A DNA stretch of 64,000 bases from Vulcanimicrobiota bacterium (GCA_013036095.1 JAAXCW010000009.1:1-64000), one strand, 5' to 3'. Counted from the stretch's first letter, positions 7,854-16,250 are shown. The notes: a model not told the origin generated them from the sequence alone. Translations and numbers: made by a program.

Positions 7854-8838
7854 GCGAATATACCGCCGCGCGCGCGAACAGCGATGCGGCGCGGCCTTCG
7901 TAGAGTTGTGCGCGGGCGAGCTCCATGCCATCTTTTATATCGGCAGTTTTGCCGCAGATGCGAAATGCAAGCGCCGCGTTCAGCGCGACGACATCGGAAC
8001 GGGGCGAGCGTTCCCCGGCAAGGATGGCCTCGAACGCGGCGCGGCATTCTCCGACCGGGCCGCCGCGAATATCAGCAACGCTTGCGCGCACGCCGAACTC
8101 TTCAGGATTCAAGGTCCAGCGTTTGACCGTACCGTCGCCGAACTCGTACACGGAGGTCGGGCCTTCGCCGCCGATTTCATCGATACCGCTGCTTGCGTGG
8201 ACCACCGCGCCGGCGCGCACGCCGAGCGCTTGCAGAACCTCGCCGACACTCTCGACATGTTCCGCGCGCGCCACGCCGGCCAGCAGATGCGTCGCTCGCG
8301 CCGGATTGGTGAGCGGACCCACCAGATTGAAGATGGTGCGGATTCCGAGCTCGCGCCGGACCGGTGCTACGTTCTTCATCGCCCGATGGTAAACCGGCGC
8401 GAACATGAACGTAAAGCCCAGCTCTTTGAGACTGCCGGCCGCACGCGCCGGCGAAACTTTCAGTTCCATGCCGGCCGCCTCCAGCAGATCGGCGCTGCCG
8501 CATTGTCCCGACGCAGCGCGGTTCCCGTGTTTTGCGACCGGAACGCCTGCAGCCGCGACGACCAGCGCCGCGAGCGTGGAGATATTTATGGTGTTTGCGC
8601 CGTCGCCCCCGCTTCCGACCACGTCGGCTACCAACGGCAGATCGTGCTCGACCTTTACGCTTCGTTCGCGCATCGCCCGGGCTGTGCCGATCAGTTCGGC
8701 GGCCGTTTCACCTTTGGCCGCTAGCGCTGCCAAGAAAGCTGCGGTTTGCGCAGGAGACGTTTCGCCATCCATGATCGCTCCCACAATCGCGGCAGCATCC
8801 TGCTCGGATAACCCTTCACCGGCAACCAACTTGCGCAA
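7846..8838 (-). CDS. trpD: Anthranilate phosphoribosyltransferase
   Basis: This 330-residue enzyme transfers phosphoribose from PRPP to anthranilate. The PRPP loop is GSGGDGANTINIST (Ser replacing the usual second-position Thr) and the HGNRAASGQCGSADLLEA motif is present. The start is TTG at 8838, giving MRKLVAGEGLS, the normal N-terminal helix. It is the first of five trp genes and begins 26 bases after rplQ, so trp expression may depend on the ribosomal operon. trpE and trpG are not in the window. Two overlapping hairpins lie just before its start. Confidence 0.92.
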   Translation of the reverse strand: MRKLVAGEGLSEQDAAAIVGAIMDGETSPAQTAAFLAALAAKGETAAELIGTARAMRERSVKVEHDLPLVADVVGSGGDGANTINISTLAALVVAAAGVPVAKHGNRAASGQCGSADLLEAAGMELKVSPARAAGSLKELGFTFMFAPVYHRAMKNVAPVRRELGIRTIFNLVGPLTNPARATHLLAGVARAEHVESVGEVLQALGVRAGAVVHASSGIDEIGGEGPTSVYEFGDGTVKRWTLNPEEFGVRASVADIRGGPVGECRAAFEAILAGERSPRSDVVALNAALAFRICGKTADIKDGMELARAQLYEGRAASLFARAAVYSHG

Positions 8839-8841
8839 TAA

Positions 8842-8877
8842 GGGAGTGAAGCTCCCAACACGATTTATCGTGTTGGG
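8842..8877 (-). promoter_or_regulatory. Overlapping hairpins at rplQ-trpD junction
   Basis: On the minus strand an 11-bp perfect hairpin (CCCAACACGAT / ATCGTGTTGGG, 8867-8877 with 8854-8864) spans the rplQ stop codon. A second, GGGAG-CTTCA-CTCCC (8842-8856), shares the GGG with the first, so the two cannot form together. The TTG start of trpD is three bases further on. There is no U tract. The arrangement could tune trpD translation or mRNA processing; that role is inferred. Confidence 0.5.
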
Positions 8878-9230
8878 GTATCGACCAGTTCGAGAATCGA
8901 GAGCTCGGCGGCATCGCCCGGCCGGACGCGCGATTTTGTGATCCGCGTGTAGCCGCCGTGCCGCTCTTTGAGCGCCGGCGCGATCTGTTCGACGAGTTTC
9001 TTCACGACGGCTGGTTCGGTCAGATACTCGGCGATTTGACGGCGTGAATGCACGTCGCCGCGGCCGGCAGCGGCGATGAGCCGCTCGATCACGCGGCTGA
9101 CTTGTTTGGCCTTCGTCGTTGTCGTTTCGATTTTTCCGTGCTTGAAAAACGACGTGGCCAAATTTCTCAGCAGCGCGCGACGGTGCCCGTCGGTCCGGGA
9201 GAGGCGCTTATACGCAATTTGATGCGGCAT
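8865..9230 (-). CDS. rplQ: 50S ribosomal protein L17
   Basis: A 121-residue L17. The start MPHQIAYKRLSRTDGHRRALL fits the family, whose members begin close to the RLxRxxxHRxALLRN motif, so ATG 9230 is chosen over longer readings. The TTTTKAKQVSRVIERLI segment is typical. It is the last gene of the alpha operon, seven bases after rpoA, and its stop lies within a hairpin leading into trpD. Confidence 0.95.
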   Translation of the reverse strand: MPHQIAYKRLSRTDGHRRALLRNLATSFFKHGKIETTTTKAKQVSRVIERLIAAAGRGDVHSRRQIAEYLTEPAVVKKLVEQIAPALKERHGGYTRITKSRVRPGDAAELSILELVDTPTR

Positions 9231-9237
9231 GATCGCT

Positions 9238-10164
9238 CTATTGCTCCCGTAGGGAGAGACCTTTAGATTCCAGGACCGCTTTGATCTCATCGAGCGACTT
9301 CTTGCCGAAATTGCGCATCTTGATGATTTCGTCTTCGGTCATGTCTAGGAGTTCCGAGACCTTCGATATTCCGGCGCGCTTGAGGCAGTTGAACGAACGC
9401 ACCGAAAGGTTGAGTGATTCCACAGGAATATCCCATTCGCTGGCCGGAGCCGCCGGGAGCGATTTCTCTTCGTTACTGAAGCTGACGAAGAGATCCAAGT
9501 GGTCCTGCATGATCGTCGCTGCCTGCGACAGAGCTTCATCCGGCGTGACCGAGCCGTTCGTGTCGATTTCGATCGTCAAACGGTCGTAGTCGACGTTCTG
9601 GCCAACGCGCGTGTCGTCGACGCTGAAGTTGACTTTGCGAATCGGCGAAAAGATCGAATCGAGCGGAATCAGTCCGATCATGTGCTCGACGTTGCGCTGC
9701 CGGTCAGCCGTGACGTAGCCGCGACCCTTTTCGACGCCGATTTCCATCGACAGTTTCGCCGTCTTCGAAGAGAGCGTCGCAATGTGATAGCCCGGGTCGA
9801 GAATCTCGACGTCCGCATCGGCCGTAATGTCGGCGGCGGTGACTTCCTTGGAGCCCGTCGCATGAAGTGTCAACACCTTGGGTTCGTCGGTGTTCATTTT
9901 CACCGGCAGCCCTTTGAGGTTCAGCATCATGGCAATCGTGTCTTCGACGATGCCCGGGATCGTTGAGAACTCGTGCAGCACCCCATCGATCTTCATGTAG
10001 GTGACGGCCGCGCCCGGAATCGAGCTCAGCAAGATGCGCCGCAGCGCATTACCCAGGGTGATGCCGAATCCGCGCTCGAGCGGCTCGACGACGAATTTCG
10101 CATAGTTGTCCCGGCGCTCGCGGACGTCGATGCTTGCGCCTTGCGGGGTTTCCAAAACGGTCAT
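9238..10164 (-). CDS. rpoA: RNA polymerase alpha subunit
   Basis: This 308-residue subunit has the N-terminal assembly domain (FVVEPLERGFGITLGNALRRILLSS family block) and the C-terminal domain that contacts UP elements and activators (SFNCLKRAGI, LRNFGKKSLDEI-like block). MTVLETPQG at 10164 is chosen as start because it precedes the conserved domain by the normal distance. A gap of about 170 bases separates it from rpsD, longer than elsewhere in the operon; I found no convincing promoter there. Confidence 0.96.
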   Translation of the reverse strand: MTVLETPQGASIDVRERRDNYAKFVVEPLERGFGITLGNALRRILLSSIPGAAVTYMKIDGVLHEFSTIPGIVEDTIAMMLNLKGLPVKMNTDEPKVLTLHATGSKEVTAADITADADVEILDPGYHIATLSSKTAKLSMEIGVEKGRGYVTADRQRNVEHMIGLIPLDSIFSPIRKVNFSVDDTRVGQNVDYDRLTIEIDTNGSVTPDEALSQAATIMQDHLDLFVSFSNEEKSLPAAPASEWDIPVESLNLSVRSFNCLKRAGISKVSELLDMTEDEIIKMRNFGKKSLDEIKAVLESKGLSLREQ

Positions 10165-10332
10165 TGTTTCTGTTCGTTCCTTTTGCTCTTGCGTTATCCG
10201 CAGCGACTGGAGGCCGCTACGATCGTACGTATAGAGTAGATTCGCCTCGCCTCGCGTTCTTGAAGGTACCAAAGGGAGGGCGAAACTCCGGTTGGTGCAA
10301 CGACGGCGTTAGCCGGCGTCGCCAAAATGTCG

Positions 10333-10992
10333 TTACCTGCTGTAGTACTCTACAATCAATTGCTCGTCGACCGGCGTATCGATTTGCTCGCGCGACGGAA
10401 GCGCAACGACCTTGGCGGACTGTTCCTCGCCGCTCCACTCGAGCCACTCCGGCGCGCGCCGGTTCTTGGCAACTTCGAAGTTCGATTCAAAGACGGGTGA
10501 CTTTTTGCTGCGCTCCGAGATGGTGATGACGTCGCCGGCTTTCACCACGTAGGACGGGATGTTGACCATCCGGCCGTTCACGCGGAAATGGCGGTGCGTG
10601 ACGAGCTGGCGTGCTTGCGCGCGGCTCGACGCCAAGTTCAGGCGGTAGACGACGTTATCCAAGCGGCGCTCGAGCAGCTGCAAGAACGTGCGGCCCGTCT
10701 GTCCAGGGATGCGCGCAGCTTCGCGGAAGTAATTCTCGAATTGCGTTTCGTGCACGCCGTAGTATCTGCGCATCTTCTGCTTCTCGCGCAGTTGGCGGCC
10801 ATACTCCGAGACTTTCTGACGCGAAGCTTTGCCCTGCGTTTTTTGTCCCGGCGCCGTGCCGCGGCGCTCGACCGCGCACTTTTTGGAAAGGCAGCGGTCG
10901 CCTTTGAGAAAGAGTTTGATCTTTTCGCCGGTTTTGCTGGCCGCGGTTTCGCGGCGGCAGAGGCGGCATACGGGTCCGATGTAGCGCGACAT
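10333..10992 (-). CDS. rpsD: 30S ribosomal protein S4 (zinc-binding form)
   Basis: A 219-residue S4, primary binder of the 16S 5' domain. The N-terminus keeps a four-cysteine zinc site (CRLCRRE near residue 9 and CLSKKC near 34), and the S4 RNA-binding domain is visible at [23 protein letters not shown]. The long [26 protein letters not shown] helix is canonical. It follows rpsK by one base and ends with the usual VEYYSR. Confidence 0.96.
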   Translation of the reverse strand: MSRYIGPVCRLCRRETAASKTGEKIKLFLKGDRCLSKKCAVERRGTAPGQKTQGKASRQKVSEYGRQLREKQKMRRYYGVHETQFENYFREAARIPGQTGRTFLQLLERRLDNVVYRLNLASSRAQARQLVTHRHFRVNGRMVNIPSYVVKAGDVITISERSKKSPVFESNFEVAKNRRAPEWLEWSGEEQSAKVVALPSREQIDTPVDEQLIVEYYSR

Positions 10993-10993
10993 T

Positions 10994-11389
10994 CTAGACT
11001 CTCCGCCGTTTGGGTGGGCGGCAGCCGTTGTGCGGAATCGGGGTAACGTCTTTTATCAGCGTAATCTCCAGGCCGGCAGCTTGCAGTGAGCGGATCGCGG
11101 CCTCGCGTCCGGCTCCCGGTCCTCTCACGAGAACCTCGGTCGATTTCATCCCATGCTCCATTGCTTTGCGCGCGACGGCTTCGGCCGCCATCTGCGCAGC
11201 GAATGGGGTAGACTTCTTCGACCCTTTGAATCCCAAGTTGCCCGCCGACGCCCAGGCCAGCACGTTGCCCAATCCGTCGGAGATCGTCACGATCGTGTTA
11301 TTAAAGGAAGCGTGAATGTGTGCGACGCCTGACTGGACGTTCTTGAACTCGCGCTTCTTTCGCGCCTTCGTTTGTTTTTTTGCGGCCAA
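10994..11389 (-). CDS. rpsK: 30S ribosomal protein S11
   Basis: This 131-residue S11 contains [18 protein letters not shown] and ends with the invariant [15 protein letters not shown]. The start is TTG at 11389, six or seven bases after a GGAG site, with no nearby ATG. In most bacteria rpsM directly precedes rpsK. Here about 4.4 kb with four unrelated genes and a terminator lies between them, so rpsK-rpsD-rpoA-rplQ probably has its own promoter within 11390-11504, where I could not identify clear boxes. Confidence 0.95.
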   Translation of the reverse strand: MAAKKQTKARKKREFKNVQSGVAHIHASFNNTIVTISDGLGNVLAWASAGNLGFKGSKKSTPFAAQMAAEAVARKAMEHGMKSTEVLVRGPGAGREAAIRSLQAAGLEITLIKDVTPIPHNGCRPPKRRRV

Positions 11390-11504
11390 AAGAGACTCCG
11401 TTTATCCTGTCTGTGCAGCGAGCACAGTGTCGTCGCCTCGACCCGCTAGAGCGCGGATCTGGTTCGAGGGCGCCCGGCGATGGCGCCAAGCCAAGATTCT
11501 ATCC

Positions 11505-11538
11505 AAAAGAGGCGGCCCCGGTCAAGGACCGGGGCCGC
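11505..11538 (-). terminator. Intrinsic terminator after stalk-barrel gene
   Basis: A perfect 10-bp GC stem (11512-11521 with 11529-11538, 7-base loop) is followed on the minus strand by CTCTTTTGG. It lies 24 bases beyond the stop of the stalk-barrel gene and ahead of rpsK, so it should insulate the alpha operon from the inserted genes. Confidence 0.75.
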
Positions 11539-11562
11539 ATTGGCTTCCTCGAGGCTAGGGGG

Positions 11563-12918
11563 CTAGAACTTGATTCCGAGCCCGACGTACCCACCGTTAT
11601 GGGTGTAGTCTACGGGCGCGTTGGTCTTGTTCTTCCCGCGGTCGCCGATGAATCCGAGGTCCAGGAAGAGCGGGAAGCTCTTGCCTAGGCCGAGGGTCGC
11701 ACCGACCTGGTACCGGAGGATGCTATAGGCCAAGGGTAACACGGTTCCGGCTTGCGGCCCGCTGGCGACCGTGTAGTTGCCCTTCACGCTCGGATAGTAC
11801 CAGGCGCTGCCGTACAGCGAGAACGTCTGGTCGAGGTCGGGCAGTTTCTCGAGCCCGAACCCGATGCCGTTCAACGACGGGTAACCGTAGTTACCGGTGT
11901 GTACCATGTAGCCGACGCCGATGTAGATGCGCGGGTCGGCGATCTTGAGTCCAAGACGGCCGTCGCCATTCCACTCGTTGACGGTGAACGCCGGCACGTA
12001 CGTTTGTCCGTTGCCGCCGATGACCGTGACGCAACCCTGCGTTCCGGCCGAGCTTCCGGGCAGACCAACGACGCACGACGGGCCGAAATTTGCGGCGACG
12101 TTGTGCGGATACTGCCATTTCTCGAAGGTGCCTTCGATCATCCACGGCAGGTTGATCAGGTTGAACTCGAACGCTCCACGCAGCGCATACGAGCTGCTGC
12201 CGGTGTTCCCCGGGCTGAACTCGTTATACACTTTGGGACTGAGGATGTAGTCGCCCGCCACGAAGTGATCCTGATACGGGGCTACGACGGGAACCGGTGT
12301 TGCAACCGGGGCCGCGGTCGGGGCCGGAGTGGCAGGCGGCGGAGGCGGAGGCGTCGCCGGCAGATAGCGCACGACGACGAGACGCTTGTCAGGCACCCAT
12401 TGCACGTACGCTCCCATGCCTTCGGAGATGACGCGAACCGGAACCAAAACTTGGCCCTGGTAGATCATCGGCGGGACATCGAGCGGACGGGTTTCGCCGT
12501 TGATGACGACCTGCGGAACGCCGACGGTTACTTTGACGTCGGAGCCCGGTTTGGTCACGTCGACGGTCTTGCTGCCCGCGTCAAATGACACGGTCGCACC
12601 CATCTGTTCGAACATCGAGCGCAATGGGATCAGGATCGTGCCTCCCCGCACCAATGCGGCGAGAACGCGGCCCTGTTTCAACACGTCGGGTCTCGAGTAG
12701 ACGTGATGGTCGTTGAAGAGAATTGGAATTTGCCCTGATGGCGGTGAGCCGAAATTCATCGGCGGTGGCGGAGCCGGCGACGCCATAGGCGTGGCCTGAG
12801 CAATCGCTTGGTGTCTAATGTTTCCCTGCGATGCCTGGCCCGACGGAGCGGCTACCGCAGTGAGGCCCAGGCCCGCGATCAAAATCGCGGTAAGGGCTCC
12901 GGTGCTCAGTCGATTCAA
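11563..12918 (-). CDS. Secreted stalk-domain protein with C-terminal beta-barrel
   Basis: A 451-residue exported protein. A signal peptide (residues 1-24, ending AVAAPS) and a Pro/Ala-rich linker precede two copper-amine-oxidase-N-like stalk repeats (roughly 68-185), with GGTILIPLRSMFEQMGATV and QGQVLVPVRVISEGMGAYV as equivalent segments. A second Pro/Ala-rich linker (about 188-212) leads into alternating aromatic beta-strands that end YVGLGIKF; a C-terminal Phe is the usual barrel-assembly signal. An outer-membrane barrel with a periplasmic stalk is inferred. The start is TTG 12918 behind GAGGGAGA. A terminator follows. The function is unknown. Confidence 0.75.
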   Translation of the reverse strand: MNRLSTGALTAILIAGLGLTAVAAPSGQASQGNIRHQAIAQATPMASPAPPPPMNFGSPPSGQIPILFNDHHVYSRPDVLKQGRVLAALVRGGTILIPLRSMFEQMGATVSFDAGSKTVDVTKPGSDVKVTVGVPQVVINGETRPLDVPPMIYQGQVLVPVRVISEGMGAYVQWVPDKRLVVVRYLPATPPPPPPATPAPTAAPVATPVPVVAPYQDHFVAGDYILSPKVYNEFSPGNTGSSSYALRGAFEFNLINLPWMIEGTFEKWQYPHNVAANFGPSCVVGLPGSSAGTQGCVTVIGGNGQTYVPAFTVNEWNGDGRLGLKIADPRIYIGVGYMVHTGNYGYPSLNGIGFGLEKLPDLDQTFSLYGSAWYYPSVKGNYTVASGPQAGTVLPLAYSILRYQVGATLGLGKSFPLFLDLGFIGDRGKNKTNAPVDYTHNGGYVGLGIKF

Positions 12919-13075
12919 GATATGTCTCCCTCTCTAGTCTGTAGTTGAAGAGACCGGTCGGCTGCGTTGCCTGGTAAACTGGCGAAGGTTCGGTCTCCAC
13001 CTTGCCTAACGTGCAGGGGCGCGCTCGGGTTCCCCTTGCATGGCTGTCTTGCCGTTATTCCCACTTGCGGGGCAG
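12919..13075 (-). other. Structured 5' leader of stalk-barrel gene
   Basis: These 157 bases carry two inverted repeats on the minus strand: a bulged stem TGCA-A-GGGG/CCCC-TGCA (13012-13019 with 13032-13040) and a longer-range pair GAGACCG/CGGTCTC (12950-12956 with 12991-12997). The arrangement looks like a structured mRNA leader. I could not assign it to a known riboswitch class, and saw no clear -35/-10 pair. Confidence 0.35.
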
Positions 13076-14269
13076 TCATGCACTTCTTGCCTGGGAACCA
13101 GGCAGGCGCCTGAGCCACGCCACTCCGGCGGCCACCTCGACGCACGCGATGACGAACGCGGTCCTGGAGGCATCGGGACTTTGCAGCGCGTTGAGTGCGC
13201 TCAATACCGCACCGACGATCGAAGGTGCGAGAATCTGCGGAACGAGCAGCGCCAAATTCCATACACCCATCGCCGTCGCGAGCGAACCGCGCGGCAAAAG
13301 CGCGCAGCCCAATGCCCAATCCGCAGTAAGAAATATACCCCACGCAATTCCCGCCAGAGCCGCCGCCCCGAAGAGTTCGGCGCGGTTTCTTGAGAACAAG
13401 AATGCGCCGAGCGCGAGAATGAAAATGCAGCCGCCCGCCGCTGCGACTATCCGCCGGTCGAAACGCGCCGCGCGACCCGCAATCGCGGCGCCGGTCGCCG
13501 CCGCGGCCAAGAAAGTGATGAGCAATTCACCGACCTCGGCTTTCGGATCGCCGCGCATCAGTCGCGCGACGTAAAAGTAGAGGTAGCCGAGCAGAGTGTA
13601 AAACCCGACGTACATCAGCGCACGCGAGATAAACAGATCGAGAAAGACTCGCGTGACACGGAGCGGCGTCGCAGAGTTTGCTAACGGTTCGAGATTTCGC
13701 ACGTGCGCAGCAGTCAGCGCAAAACCGGTCAGCAGCACAGCGGCTATCGCCCCTCCGGCCGCAGCGGCGCTTTTTAAAAACGAAGCTGCCAGCGCGCCCG
13801 CCACGTTTCCCAAACTCTGCAGCGCCGCCATCCATGCCGAAGCTCCACCCAGCTGCGACTCTTCGATGAAATCAGGAATTGCGGCTTGATACGGACCGAT
13901 GGCGATATTCAGACCGAGTTGCAAAACCAGCAGCGCGGCGGCGAGCTGCGGGAAATCCGGCGCCAGGTAAAACCAGATCACGGCGCCCGCCCCGATGAAC
14001 GCGCCGCATGCGTAAAACTCCAACCTGCGGCTGCCGTTCTTCCGCCGGCGATCTGAGATGATTCCGGCCGCGATTTGCGTTACCGCCGCTACGCACGCCC
14101 CGGAGATCGCAAGTTCGCTGAAAGCTCGAACCGCGTCGTGCGGATAAAACTGGACGCTTCTCGACTGCAGCGATATCCCAAGCAGAGCTCCCCAGACCAT
14201 CTGGATGCCAAACCAGAAGGTCCCCAGCAGCGCGGCGTTAGGCGCGTTGAACCGCGTAGGCGTATTCAT
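13076..14269 (-). CDS. MFS transporter
   Basis: A 397-residue membrane protein with about 12 hydrophobic helices in two halves. The loop SDRRRKNGSRR after helix 2 matches the MFS signature (D-R-xx-R/K). The GPYQAAIPDFI segment resembles SLC45/sugar:cation symporters of the MFS, so sugar transport is a fair guess, not a demonstration. It overlaps the preceding nucleotidyltransferase gene by 32 bases, suggesting co-translation. It is one of four genes interrupting the ribosomal superoperon. Confidence 0.8.
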   Translation of the reverse strand: MNTPTRFNAPNAALLGTFWFGIQMVWGALLGISLQSRSVQFYPHDAVRAFSELAISGACVAAVTQIAAGIISDRRRKNGSRRLEFYACGAFIGAGAVIWFYLAPDFPQLAAALLVLQLGLNIAIGPYQAAIPDFIEESQLGGASAWMAALQSLGNVAGALAASFLKSAAAAGGAIAAVLLTGFALTAAHVRNLEPLANSATPLRVTRVFLDLFISRALMYVGFYTLLGYLYFYVARLMRGDPKAEVGELLITFLAAAATGAAIAGRAARFDRRIVAAAGGCIFILALGAFLFSRNRAELFGAAALAGIAWGIFLTADWALGCALLPRGSLATAMGVWNLALLVPQILAPSIVGAVLSALNALQSPDASRTAFVIACVEVAAGVAWLRRLPGSQARSA

Positions 14270-14969
14270 CGAGGGTATCGATATCGTAGGCGAGATCGGG
14301 CGACGCGCCGCGGATCGCGATCGCTGGAATACCGAGTCTGCGCCGGGCTTGCATTTCCAGTGCGCCGATCGTCAACCGGCCGAACGCAAATTGCAAACAG
14401 AGCACCGGTCCGAGCAGCAGCGCCATTCGCGTCTTGCTCTTGCGCGCGTCAAAAAACCGCATCGCTAGCTTTTCAACGGTCGACGCCGCACCGGCCGGGA
14501 TCCAGAAGACACCTCCGTTCACGATACGCTCGCCTCCGATCTCGATCCCAAACGGCGGAGCTCCGGGAAACCGGCGCTCGAAGTCGGCGCAGGCCGTCAC
14601 CGGGAGTGCGAGCGCGTCGCGCGGGACCGCCTCGATGAATTCGCGCAATACCGGGGCACCGATGAACGGCATATCGCTGGTCATGTAGAGCAGCGGAGCG
14701 CCGCCGTCCCACGCGCCCAGCGCCCGCTGCAGGTTGGCCGCTCCACTCTCCGATTCTTCGATGATTACGTCGACGGCTTGGGCGCAGGCCTCACGCACTT
14801 CGCTTCCGCCGACCACAGCGAGCCGCGTCACGCCGGCCCCGCGAGCCGCGTCGATGCTCGCATCCAACAGCGTCCGGCCTCCGACGCGCGCCAGGGCCTT
14901 CACCGGCGTACCGATGCGGCGCGCGAACGCTCCGTTCACACGTGCGCCGGCCGTGATCACGGCGTTCAT
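14238..14969 (-). CDS. Nucleotidyltransferase (MobA/NTP_transf_3-like)
   Basis: This 243-residue protein begins with the nucleotide-binding signature ITAGARVNGAFARRIGTPVKALARVGGRTLLD, a variant of the GGxSxRMGxxK loop, and has TSDMPFIGAPVLREFI, where the Asp binds the metal. FGIEIGGERIVNGGVFW and the C-terminal YDIDTLDEYAYA (DID/PxD loop) also fit. It may make a nucleotide-activated sugar, polyol or cofactor; the exact substrate cannot be read. It overlaps the DUF72 gene upstream by four bases and the MFS gene downstream. Confidence 0.75.
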   Translation of the reverse strand: MNAVITAGARVNGAFARRIGTPVKALARVGGRTLLDASIDAARGAGVTRLAVVGGSEVREACAQAVDVIIEESESGAANLQRALGAWDGGAPLLYMTSDMPFIGAPVLREFIEAVPRDALALPVTACADFERRFPGAPPFGIEIGGERIVNGGVFWIPAGAASTVEKLAMRFFDARKSKTRMALLLGPVLCLQFAFGRLTIGALEMQARRRLGIPAIAIRGASPDLAYDIDTLDEYAYAVQRA

Positions 14970-15814
14970 TCGAAGAGCGTTCGTTGCGCCGGCGCACCCT
15001 CCCGGCGCGCTACGACGCCGGCGCCCGCTCCGTAGCGCGTCCGCAGCAACTCGATAAACAACTCGGCGTTGCGCGCCGCGCTTCCACGCGCGTGATTATT
15101 GAAGAACGCAAAGGTCGTCCCGGCCGCGTCTTGGATTTCGGCGACGCGGCTGGTCCACGGTTCGAGTTCTTCCGGCGAATACTCGTAATCGTAGCGCGTC
15201 ACGTTCGTGCCGGTCCACCAGTTTGCGGCATTGCGTCCGTGAAAGCGGACGTACCCAACGGAGGACGTGCAATCCGAGCTCGGCTCCATCAGCGTGTCGT
15301 ACCGCGGCATGTCGACATTGCACCAGCCCACCCGCAGCTCGGAGAGCAGCCGGTGGGTTTCGGCGTCTTGCCATTCGCGATTGCGAAACTCCGCGACGAG
15401 GGGCAGCGGCCGGAGCGCTTCGACGGCGAGCCGCAGGTAGATCTCCGACGCCGCGGTCTTCCGGAAGCCGTTCGGAAACTGCAGGAGCGCGCAGCCGAGC
15501 TTTCTGCTTTCCTTTATAAGGGTTACGCTCTCCACGAAAAGAGCCGCATCGGGATGGATACGCGTCGTGCCGGCGTCGGGCGGATGCGTGACCGTCGCGG
15601 GCGCCTTAAAACAGAACCGGAACTCCGGCGGCGTAGCCCGGTCCATCCGTTCGACGGTCCTCAGCGCGGGTACGCCGTAGTAGGACGAATCGATCTCGAC
15701 GGCCGGAAAGCAGCTCGCGTAGAACGGCAGCATTTCTTGCGAACGAATCGTTCCGGGATAGAACGGCCCGATCCAATCTTTGTACGAGAAGCCGCACGTA
15801 CCGACGTAAATCAC
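14966..15814 (-). CDS. DUF72 (YecE-like) protein
   Basis: The N-terminus IYVGTCGFSYKDWIGPFYP, the central EIDSSYYGVPALRTVERM and the C-terminal TFAFFNNHARGSAARNAELF are diagnostic of the DUF72/YecE TIM-barrel family, whose biochemical role is unestablished. I prefer GTG 15814 (282 aa) over ATG 15826, because the ATG and the next three codons are the 3' arm of a strong hairpin after rpsM, and homologues begin at IYVGTxG. It is first of the four genes inserted between rpsM and rpsK. Confidence 0.85.
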   Translation of the reverse strand: MIYVGTCGFSYKDWIGPFYPGTIRSQEMLPFYASCFPAVEIDSSYYGVPALRTVERMDRATPPEFRFCFKAPATVTHPPDAGTTRIHPDAALFVESVTLIKESRKLGCALLQFPNGFRKTAASEIYLRLAVEALRPLPLVAEFRNREWQDAETHRLLSELRVGWCNVDMPRYDTLMEPSSDCTSSVGYVRFHGRNAANWWTGTNVTRYDYEYSPEELEPWTSRVAEIQDAAGTTFAFFNNHARGSAARNAELFIELLRTRYGAGAGVVARREGAPAQRTLFE

Positions 15815-15815
15815 A

Positions 15816-15838
15816 AGGGTCCCCATTTCGGGGACCCT
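15816..15838 (-). terminator. Hairpin between rpsM and DUF72 gene
   Basis: A perfect 9-bp stem AGGGTCCCC / GGGGACCCT (15830-15838 with 15816-15824) lies four bases after the rpsM stop codon. It is followed by TTGTGATTT rather than a clean U run. It may be a weak terminator or attenuator that lowers transcription into the inserted genes, or a stabilising 3' end. Confidence 0.55.
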
Positions 15839-15842
15839 GCGT

Positions 15843-16250
15843 TTATTTCTTCGGCGGTCCGCCGCCCGTCGCGGGCGCCGGCTTCTTCCGGTTGCCGACC
15901 GTTTTCTTCGGACCTTTGCGGGTGCGCGCGTTGGTCTTGGTGCGCTGTCCGCGCACGGGTAAGCCGCGCCGGTGACGGATACCCCGGTAGCATCCGATGT
16001 CTATTAACCGCTTGATGTGGCCCTGCACGTCGCGCCGCAGGTCGCCCTCAACTTTTATCTCAAGGCTGCTGATGGCATCCCGGAGTTTCTTTTCGCCTTC
16101 TTCGTTCAAATCTTTAACGCGCGTGTTCGGATCGACCCCCGCCTCGGAAAGCAAACGTTGCGCCGTCTTCGGGCCAATGCCGAAAATATACGTCAGCGCG
16201 ATCTCGATGCGCTTCTCGCGCGGCAAATCGATGCCCGCAATGCGTGCCAT
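15843..16250 (-). CDS. rpsM: 30S ribosomal protein S13
   Basis: A 135-residue S13 beginning [21 protein letters not shown] with the helix-two-turn-helix and [31 protein letters not shown]-terminal tail that reaches the P site. The extra Pro/Gly/Lys-rich end ([14 protein letters not shown]) is longer than in E. coli. It follows rpmJ immediately, but rpsK does not come next; a hairpin and four unrelated genes do. Confidence 0.96.
   Translation of the reverse strand: MARIAGIDLPREKRIEIALTYIFGIGPKTAQRLLSEAGVDPNTRVKDLNEEGEKKLRDAISSLEIKVEGDLRRDVQGHIKRLIDIGCYRGIRHRRGLPVRGQRTKTNARTRKGPKKTVGNRKKPAPATGGGPPKK

Noticed and set aside
12961..13060. Possible cyclic-di-GMP (GEMM-type) riboswitch before the stalk-barrel gene
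   Set aside because: An ACGCA-GCC segment is suggestive, but the conserved GGCAAACC and tetraloop-receptor parts do not line up; kept only as an unassigned structured leader.
14984..16015. 343-residue plus-strand ORF
   Set aside because: It is antisense to the DUF72 and rpsM genes, has Arg-rich low-information sequence, and follows the codon pattern of the opposite strand.
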